A stretch of DNA of 15,142 nt. It comes from Pseudomonadota bacterium (GTDB lineage: Bacteria; Pseudomonadota; Gammaproteobacteria; Burkholderiales; Burkholderiaceae). The notes below the pieces were generated by a model that did not search any database, was not told the DNA's origin, and saw nothing but the letters and a program-made list of their open reading frames with translations. This document shows, in pieces, positions 8,096-15,142 of the stretch (positions within the stretch are counted from its first letter, which is position 1; each line of letters starts with the position of its first letter). The position numbers and the translations under genes are program-made. The stretch covers positions 1 through 15,142 of the forward strand of contig JAEZQX010000493.1 in NCBI GenBank assembly GCA_023441105.1, read 5' to 3'.

Positions 8096-9165
8096 CTAGC
8101 GTAGATGCACTGCTCTTCGACTGGGCTAGCCCGCCTGGGGCAACTGTCGCGAGTCTCATCAAGAAAAAAGGAATCGCATTACCTCAGCTTGGCGATGCCA
8201 TTGGCATCGATAGTGAAGATGTTGAGCGCCTGCTCGCCGGGAGCCTGGTGATTGACTCACTGATGGCTCAAGAGCTTTCATCTGCACTAGGTGGTTCAGC
8301 TGGCTTCTGGCTGAAGCGAGAATCCGATTACCGGGAAGCTCTAGTGAGAAGTCGCGAGATGGAGCCAAAAAACTGGATCAAGCAGTTCCCGCTCCGTGAA
8401 ATGAAACAGTGGGGCTGGATCACTAAAAGCGACGATGACTTCAATGAGCTACTCAGCTTCTTTGGCGTCAACTCTCCGCGGATCTGGCACGGCAAATACA
8501 AAGATCAGATCGGCGACTACGCATTTCGTATGGCGCACGGTGCCGCCCGAATTGGACTCGTCACGGCTTGGCTGCGCCGCAGTGAACAGCTCGCGGAAAC
8601 AATTGCATGTAAGTCTTGGGACCCGAATGAATTTCGACGGGTCCTCAATCAGTGCAAGCCATTGAGCTACGAGCGTGACCCATCCCTCTTTATTCCACGA
8701 CTACAAAGTCTATGTGCAGGTGCTGGTGTGGCCGTGGCGTTTGCGAGGTCCCCAACCGGCTCAGGGATCAGTGGAGCTACCCGATTCATAACTCCAAAAA
8801 AGGCTCTACTCTGCCTCAGCCTGAGACATCTATCTGACGACCATCTTTGGTTTACTTTCTTCCATGAAGCGGGCCACTTACTGTTCCACAAGAAAACAAC
8901 GGTTCACTTGGAAGGTGACTCCAATAGCACAGAACAGCAGGAGCGAGAAGCGAACGAGTTTGCTCGAGAAACGCTCGTGCCAAGAGAATTCCGTGCGAGC
9001 CTTATTGCAGCCAAAACCAGTAGATACGAAATTGCTCGCTTAGCTAGGCGACTGCACATCTCTCCAGGGATTCTGGTTGGGCAGCTTCAAAAGGATGGCC
9101 TTATTCCATTCAACCGCATGAACAACATGAAGCGCAGATATGAATGGCTTAGCCTCGATACCTGA
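8092..9165 (+). CDS. HigA-type HTH protein fused to ImmA/IrrE-like zinc metallopeptidase
   Basis: 357 residues, with ATG overlapping the stop of the preceding gene. Residues about 15-80 are a Cro/C1-HigA-type helix-turn-helix (TVASLIKKKGIALPQLGDAI, then LLAG, ending in GFWLKRESDYREA), as in HigA antitoxins. The C-terminal half is an ImmA/IrrE-type (COG2856) protease domain. It has the zinc motif HEAGH at 258-262, followed by LLFH, and the downstream acidic ligand in EREANEFA (Glu286). Such fusions act as DNA-binding repressors or antitoxins that a signal can release, often by proteolysis of a partner. It probably controls its own promoter and may neutralise the 96-residue protein upstream. 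Lower GC than hsdR (28/60 in 8401-8460). Its last 17 bases overlap the convergent gene on the other strand. Confidence 0.8.
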   Translation: MTSVDALLFDWASPPGATVASLIKKKGIALPQLGDAIGIDSEDVERLLAGSLVIDSLMAQELSSALGGSAGFWLKRESDYREALVRSREMEPKNWIKQFPLREMKQWGWITKSDDDFNELLSFFGVNSPRIWHGKYKDQIGDYAFRMAHGAARIGLVTAWLRRSEQLAETIACKSWDPNEFRRVLNQCKPLSYERDPSLFIPRLQSLCAGAGVAVAFARSPTGSGISGATRFITPKKALLCLSLRHLSDDHLWFTFFHEAGHLLFHKKTTVHLEGDSNSTEQQEREANEFARETLVPREFRASLIAAKTSRYEIARLARRLHISPGILVGQLQKDGLIPFNRMNNMKRRYEWLSLDT

Positions 9166-10078
9166 CGAAATCATCCGGGCTCTTTTGCCAATTGCACAAC
9201 GCATCCTCGAAGACCTGCATTCCCACTTTCATCTCAGCATCTAGCAACTGTGCGGCCCTTTCCATGTGAGCTGGAGTAGCGCCTTGACCCAACAACAGCG
9301 CACCTCCACGCTTCGGTCCTGTCGAGCTAGCGACATACATGGAAAGTGGCCAGATGTTGGCGATATCGAGCTTGCCCAGCATGCAAAGGTAATCGAACTT
9401 GGCCAGTCGGCCGAAGCGGCTGACCCTCTTCATATCGTCATAGAGGAAAGCGAAAGCTAATCCACCGTCATGCCCTGCAACGTCGTAAGCGTTCTCGAAC
9501 ATGGCGACATGAGACCCGTAGCTAGTCACCCACTCCACGTACGAACCCAGCGTGGCACCTGTGCCTGATGCGCTTAGGCTTTCATATGGGCGGTGACCAC
9601 CGAACCTGCCGGCGGACTTCAAGAAATCTTTACGAGATTCAAGCCAAGTCAGCATCTGATTAACATTCATCGACGCCCTCTTCCATGTCCATGGGCCGAG
9701 TTGATCACCCGAGTAAAAGGACCGCACAAGCGCCCACCTTGATCCCGGTCGCTGCCCAAAATGAGTGGCGAGAAAGACTAGCCACGATGCTTCCTCCTGA
9801 TCGCCTCTCGTGCTAAGAAATGCGGCTCCTCGAATCGGATCAAATAGGGCAGACTGATGAGAAGCTCTTTCTGGCGACGCTTGCCGGCTAAGTATGGCTG
9901 TCGCAAATTGCACACGACGAATGCTCTCAATGATCTGCATTGCCAAGACGATGCGAGCTCCTTCGTCTGCGATCCCCGGCGCTTCCAGCCCCTTTCGCTC
10001 GGCTCGTTCGATTGCAGCGAGGACCAAGTTCAGTGATTTCTGATCATGTATTTTCAGAGATTCACGCAATAGTGACAT
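9149..10078 (-). CDS. Putative base-hypermodification protein, alpha-glutamyl/putrescinyl-thymine pyrophosphorylase-like
   Basis: 309 residues from the ATG at 10078, preferred over the ATGs at 10090 and 10093 because GGGGAT lies just upstream of it. It overlaps the ThyA-like gene by 17 bp, so the two are surely co-translated. It appears helical and soluble, with no signal peptide. The distinctive block is in the C-terminal third: DDMKRVSRFGRLAKFDYL (214-231), STGPKRGGALLLGQ (252-265) and VGMQVFEDALCNWQKSP (285-301). I recall these features from the Pfam families named aGPT-Pplase, a glycosylase-like helical group predicted by Iyer and colleagues to act in thymine hypermodification and found beside ThyA homologues. 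The neighbour fits exactly. Without a profile search the assignment is moderate; biochemical function is unproven either way. Confidence 0.5.
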   Translation of the reverse strand: MSLLRESLKIHDQKSLNLVLAAIERAERKGLEAPGIADEGARIVLAMQIIESIRRVQFATAILSRQASPERASHQSALFDPIRGAAFLSTRGDQEEASWLVFLATHFGQRPGSRWALVRSFYSGDQLGPWTWKRASMNVNQMLTWLESRKDFLKSAGRFGGHRPYESLSASGTGATLGSYVEWVTSYGSHVAMFENAYDVAGHDGGLAFAFLYDDMKRVSRFGRLAKFDYLCMLGKLDIANIWPLSMYVASSTGPKRGGALLLGQGATPAHMERAAQLLDAEMKVGMQVFEDALCNWQKSPDDFVRYRG

Positions 10079-11105
10079 TTGTATCCCCATCATTCGTTTT
10101 GTTGAAGAGCTCAGCCTGCATTGGCACGCCCGGCTTGCGCAAGCGCCTGGCTCTTTTCTCAATAGCAAAATCAAACACGCTCGACGACATCTCGCTCCGC
10201 AATCTGTTGAGGAAAGATAGTTTGCTTCCTTTCGAGAGCTGGCGCCCTTTAATTGCGGCGTGGATCGCCAAGAGCCTCCCAATGTCTTCCCAGTACTTAT
10301 CAAGTCCACCTGGAACAGGCGCCGTGCAACCGTTTATTCTTACTGCACTTTCGTAGTCAACGAGCTCTCGGATCGCATGCCACGGCGAGCCATCAGGCAT
10401 TGGAGGCATGTAGACCCGCTCTTGAAACCCTTCGTCAAGATACTGCCTAGCAGTGGATTCATTCTCGGCGTAAAGATGGAGGCTTCCAACTGCGTGAGAG
10501 TACGTGCCCAAGCCGAGACCGAGCTCCTTAGCCAGGATCTCCTGCAACATCGTGAAAGCAAAGACGTCATGGGGCAGCCCGATGAAGGCGTCATTGGATC
10601 GCATGGACGCAAAGGCGTGCAATTGCATTCCTCGAATGAAAAATTGAAGAAAGCAGGTGCACGGCGGTGATTTGGGTGCTCCAAGGTCCTCGGCATCATA
10701 GAGCTGGATTACGGCGCGCCTGCTTGATGGCCGCTGCCGTAGAAGTTTGACGACCTCTTCGATCTGATTTATGCCTCTCATGCGGAACAGGCGAGGTCCG
10801 TATGCGCTTCTTACGGTTTTTCCATCATCTGATTCCTTCCTGTACTTTGTAATGTAGTAGGCGATCTGTTCGACATCATCGCTACCCGACAAGTACCAGA
10901 AGAGCTCACCTAAGCAGCTGAACAGCTGGCCACGCACGGCAGCGATGCTCATGCGTGCTCTAGGGTTCTCGATCCTAATCAGAGCGCCGAGAAGTTCGCG
11001 GGAGGCTTTCCTTGTGGAGACGACGGAGTACGCTCGCCTCGAAACGAGGAGCGACCTGAGAACTCTATACAAAGCGTCGTCTAAGGTTGAACCTCGAAAT
11101 AGCAT
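10062..11105 (-). CDS. Thymidylate-synthase-fold pyrimidine (hydroxy)methylase, probably dCMP-type
   Basis: 347 residues; ATG at 11105 preceded by AAGGGGGAG. ThyA landmarks align, from residue 149 to 212, without gaps to E. coli ThyA at a constant offset of 3: nucleophile Cys149 (PPC; C146), Arg169-Ser170 and Asp172 (RSNDAFIGLP; R166, S167, D169), and His210/Tyr212 (LHLY; H207, Y209). Arg129-Arg130 match the phosphate-binding pair, and Glu67 and Tyr102 match E58 and Y94. Two key changes stand out: Asn177 becomes Asp180 (GLPHD for GLPFN) and His147 becomes Thr150. Asp at this site is the T4 gp42 dCMP hydroxymethylase state, and the L. casei ThyA Asn-to-Asp mutant prefers dCMP. Residues 255-347 match nothing I know and extend past the usual ThyA end. 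It is therefore probably not the cell's dTMP synthase but makes a 5-(hydroxy)methylated pyrimidine nucleotide for the coupled downstream gene. Confidence 0.75.
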   Translation of the reverse strand: MLFRGSTLDDALYRVLRSLLVSRRAYSVVSTRKASRELLGALIRIENPRARMSIAAVRGQLFSCLGELFWYLSGSDDVEQIAYYITKYRKESDDGKTVRSAYGPRLFRMRGINQIEEVVKLLRQRPSSRRAVIQLYDAEDLGAPKSPPCTCFLQFFIRGMQLHAFASMRSNDAFIGLPHDVFAFTMLQEILAKELGLGLGTYSHAVGSLHLYAENESTARQYLDEGFQERVYMPPMPDGSPWHAIRELVDYESAVRINGCTAPVPGGLDKYWEDIGRLLAIHAAIKGRQLSKGSKLSFLNRLRSEMSSSVFDFAIEKRARRLRKPGVPMQAELFNKTNDGDTNVTIA

Positions 11106-11384
11106 GTCTCCCCCTTTTGCCGAGCATACCTTCGTCTAGGCTCGTTTACACTCTACTGCAGCGAGAGTTTCCCGCATACGGAGGGCTCAGAAGAGTTCGG
11201 TTTGGAGCGCGTTTCAAGTTAGGGCTCGCGCGCGCGCAGTTCTCCGAGGCCCTCTTGTTTTCTCACAGCGCTGTTTTCGGCCCCGCGTCCGACGAGGCCG
11301 CGGCCGGCTCGTACGACGCGATAGCGCCCCAATGCGCGGAAGTTTCGTTATATACGGTCAGAATCGGGGCTTATTCTCTACGGC
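11106..11384. promoter_or_regulatory. Palindrome-rich 279-bp gap upstream of the ThyA-like operon
   Basis: No credible gene. On the minus strand this is the leader region of the ThyA-like gene. It contains an imperfect inverted repeat at 11284-11296/11308-11320 (11 of 13 pairs, loop holding GCCGCGGC), the perfect palindrome ACAGCGCTGT (11265-11274), an alternating CG run (about 11227-11236), and CGAGC/GCTCG (11121-11125/11140-11144) just before the ribosome-binding site. Candidate -10 boxes on the minus strand are TATGCT (from about 11130) and TATATA (about 11348-11353); neither has a good -35. The gap and palindromes suggest the cassette has its own control and does not simply read through from hsdS. 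Confidence 0.4.
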
Positions 11385-12774
11385 CTACGTGCTCTCTTGG
11401 CCGGGAGCGGCATTTGAGAGGATATGTTGGGGACCTCTCCGCGATACCTCATGAACGGTGGCTGCGACTGCGGAGAGACGAAGCCTGCCGGAGATCAGGC
11501 GTGGAAGAAGGGTATCGCGAGCTTCGGCCAGCTTAGCGGCGCGACGACGGTTATGGTCTACCTGCTGCAGCATCGGTGCCGCGGTGCCTTCGAAGGCTGC
11601 AAGCGCGTCGTTGCTGATAACGGCTGCTTGGATTTCTGCGAGCTGAGCGGGGCTTACACGTTGGTGGCTGTTTGACGTGCCGGTGACGAGTTGGCGCATG
11701 GCGCTGTTGAACAAGGCCGAAGCGGCGAGGGTGTAGAGGAAGGAGGTTCCGAAACCGGGCTTCGGTGTCCATATCAGGAACTCTGTCGAGCAGACGGCAT
11801 GCGGGCCGATGTCGCCAACGAACCAGGTGCGGGGAATATGGGGGTTCAGCTTAGATACCAGCACGGCACCTGGCGGGACGGGGGTCTTGTTGCTCTTGAT
11901 CGTTTCGCCAAGCTCCGTCAGCGGAAGTTGGCCTGCGTCGAACGCGGGCAAGCTGTAGTGCTGAAATTCCCGCGCTGGCGTTGCCAACGGGCTGATGGTG
12001 CCCTTCAACTGGGTGGCTACATCACCGAATGAGACAGGGCGCCAACCCTTCGGGATTGGGCCCAGCTCGCGATCCTCGAACTCGCTGGGGAACAGGGCTG
12101 CGGTGGCGGCGTCCATGCCTTCGGGCTCTCGGCCTTCGGCCTTGGCGCGCACGGGGTCGAAATCCACGAACCAGGACTTGAACAGGGCTTGGGCGATGGC
12201 TTCGAGGGTGGTGTTAGTTTCACGCAAGATCCTCAGACGATCCGCCAAAAGATCCGAAATTTCGCCGATAACGCGTTGTTCCTGCAGTGGAGGAAGGTGT
12301 AGCGCCATCTGCTTCAGGTGCATTGGGCCGAAGTGCCTGATCACGCTACCTGATGCCATAGCCTCAACTTGTTGCATAAAAGCTGTCGAACTCAAGAACG
12401 CCTTGAGATAGCTTCGATCTAGCGTTGATGAGCTTGGTCGGAAACGGATCAGCCCCGTGTATGGAATCGCACCTTCTGCTTCTCGTGTAACCTCGCTCAC
12501 GCGGCCGAACGAGGCGCTGGTGCTGATGATCAAGTCGCCGCGGTCGAGCTTAAAGTGACTCCACTTCTTCGCAACCTTGTGTGGATCAAGGTAGTTGCAG
12601 CCATCCAGAGTCACAAAGTCCCCCTCAACGCCCTTGAGTCGGAGCAAAGGCACGCCTTCTTCATGGAAGTCCTTGGCGAGAATTCCGGGACCTTCTTGGA
12701 AGAATGCGACTTCTGAGAGCGGTACCACCTGCCAGCCGGCAGGGCACGATGCAGATAGTTCACGGTGGTATGCG

Positions 12775-12785
<11 letters not shown>
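11385..12785 (-). CDS. hsdS: HsdS, type I restriction-modification specificity subunit
   Basis: 466 residues; ATG at 12785 overlaps the hsdM stop by 11 bp. HsdS reads the bipartite DNA target and holds two HsdM subunits. The architecture is normal: target-recognition domain 1 (about 17-165), a conserved helical spacer opening LPPLQEQ (164-170) and continuing LFKSWFVDFDPVRAKAEGRE (201-220), target-recognition domain 2 (about 245-395), and a distal helical repeat with LLPRLISGRLRL (426-437). The tail after residue 437 (about 29 residues, ending GQEST) is longer than I expect for the family and may run into sequence of the cargo junction. Domain 1 has lower GC than the spacer, as is usual where target domains are swapped. 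The sequence recognised cannot be read from here. Confidence 0.92.
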
Positions 12786-14376
<1,591 letters not shown>

Positions 14377-14404
14377 TCCGCCCCCCAGGCTGACCGCAGC
14401 GACC

Positions 14405-14433
14405 GTAACAGATCGCGTTGCATCTCCGAACAA
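14405..14433 (-). promoter_or_regulatory. Weak candidate promoter for hsdM-hsdS
   Basis: On the minus strand, TTGTTC (14428-14433) and TGTTAC (14405-14410) are separated by 17 bp. The -35 is fair and the -10 matches only three consensus bases. It is the only placement with correct spacing in the 67-bp gap between tsaD and hsdM. Read-through from tsaD is the alternative. Confidence 0.25.
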
Positions 14434-14443
14434 GGAACCGGCT

Positions 14444-15142
14444 TCAGTCGACCGCCGCCAACCCCTCCAGCTCCCACCGCGGCCGCACGAATATCGCTTC
14501 GCTCTCCTGCTCCCCCGCCGCCAGCCGGATCGCCCCGGCCAGCGCAATCATCGCCCCGTTGTCCGTGCAGAACTCCAGCCGCGGGAAGTGCACGCGGAAT
14601 CCTTCCTCCGCGCCGGCGGCGGCGAGGGTGGCGCGCAGGTGGCGGTTGGCGCCGACGCCGCCCGCGACGATCAGCGTGCGGGTGCCGGTGGCGGCGAGGG
14701 CGCGGCGGCACTTGATGGCGAGCGTCTCGACGATCGCCTCCTCGAAGGCGCGGGCGACGTCCGCCTTCGTCTGGTCCGAGCGGTCGCTGGCCTGCCAGGC
14801 GAGCAGCACCTGGGTCTTGAGGCCGGAGAAGCTGAAGTCGAGGCCGGGGCGGTCGGTCATCGGCCGGGAGAAGCGGAACACGCCGGGGCGGCCCTGCTCC
14901 GCGAGCTTGGCGAGCGCGGGGCCGCCGGGGTACGGCAGGTCCATCAGCTTGGCGGTCTTGTCGAACGCCTCGCCCGCCGCGTCGTCGAGGGTGTCGCCGA
15001 GCAGGCGGTAGTCGCCGATGGCGGCGACTTCCACCAGCATGGAATGGCCGCCGGAAACCAGCAGGGCGACGAAGGGCGGTTCGGGCGGGTCCGGTTCCAG
15101 CAGCGGCGCCAGCAGGTGGCCTTCCATGTGGTGCACGCCGAT
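14444..15142 (-). CDS. tsaD: TsaD, tRNA N6-threonylcarbamoyladenosine synthase catalytic subunit, 3' part (start outside the window)
   Basis: The frame is open to the right edge and begins [15 protein letters not shown], which lies about a third of the way into this family of roughly 335-345 residues. The visible 232 or so residues are therefore the C-terminal two thirds; the GTG at 15136 is internal. Motifs are the metal-binding HxxxH in HHMEGH, the nucleotide-binding [22 protein letters not shown] with [29 protein letters not shown] and CTDNGAM. With TsaB, TsaE and TsaC-made threonylcarbamoyl-AMP, TsaD puts t6A at position 37 of ANN-decoding tRNAs, a near-universal essential step. It marks the chromosomal border of the island. 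Confidence 0.96.
   Translation of the reverse strand: MGVHHMEGHLLAPLLEPDPPEPPFVALLVSGGHSMLVEVAAIGDYRLLGDTLDDAAGEAFDKTAKLMDLPYPGGPALAKLAEQGRPGVFRFSRPMTDRPGLDFSFSGLKTQVLLAWQASDRSDQTKADVARAFEEAIVETLAIKCRRALAATGTRTLIVAGGVGANRHLRATLAAAGAEEGFRVHFPRLEFCTDNGAMIALAGAIRLAAGEQESEAIFVRPRWELEGLAAVD

Noticed and set aside
9149..11105. Canonical dTMP synthesis operon (thyA with a folate partner such as folA)
   Set aside because: The ThyA fold lacks the uracil-reading Asn and the usual C-terminus, and the partner gene is not a dihydrofolate reductase.
11087..11536. 149-codon open frame across the hsdS/ThyA-like gap
   Set aside because: It overlaps both neighbours antisense, has no family likeness and no convincing ribosome-binding site.

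Overview
The window looks like a chromosomal stretch from a high-GC gammaproteobacterium, most likely of the Xanthomonadales (Lysobacter, Dokdonella or Rhodanobacter relatives). The grounds are the GC-rich codon use, an intergenic repeat built around CCCTCCCCTTCAAGGGGAGGG of a kind common in that group, and a secreted RCC1-repeat protein ending in IFADGFD. The taxonomic call is inference.

Layout. Positions 2-1906 (+) hold the 3' part of a secreted RCC1-type beta-propeller protein. An 18-bp hairpin follows. Positions 2034-3968 (-) hold a secreted serine hydrolase. Positions 3969-4360 are noncoding and carry the interspersed repeat. Positions 4361-14376 form a restriction-modification and defence island. 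At the right edge is the 3' part of tsaD (14444 to the end, -), a housekeeping tRNA-modification gene.

The island is a split type I restriction-modification locus. hsdR (4361-7487, +) faces hsdS (11385-12785, -) and hsdM (12775-14376, -), with about 3.9 kb of other sequence between them. hsdM and hsdS look intact, but hsdR is broken by a frameshift near 6212-6221, between the two halves of its motor. As written, the locus should methylate but probably not restrict. The cargo between hsdR and hsdS is two convergent gene pairs of visibly lower GC. One line counted in the cargo (8401-8460) has 28/60 G+C, against 42/60 for one line in hsdR (5041-5100).

Cargo pair one (+) is a HigB/RelE-like small protein (7805-8095) overlapping by 4 bp a HigA-type HTH protein fused to an ImmA/IrrE-type zinc protease (8092-9165). 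This is a toxin-antitoxin or protease-switch module. Cargo pair two (-) is a thymidylate-synthase homologue (10062-11105) overlapping by 17 bp a 309-residue protein (9149-10078). The latter resembles, from memory, the alpha-glutamyl/putrescinyl-thymine pyrophosphorylase families tied to DNA base hypermodification. The ThyA homologue keeps the catalytic Cys but has Asp where ThyA has the pyrimidine-reading Asn, the same change that makes T4 gp42 a dCMP hydroxymethylase. This pair is the best candidate in the window for an undescribed system: a small nucleotide or base modification cassette carried inside a type I restriction locus.
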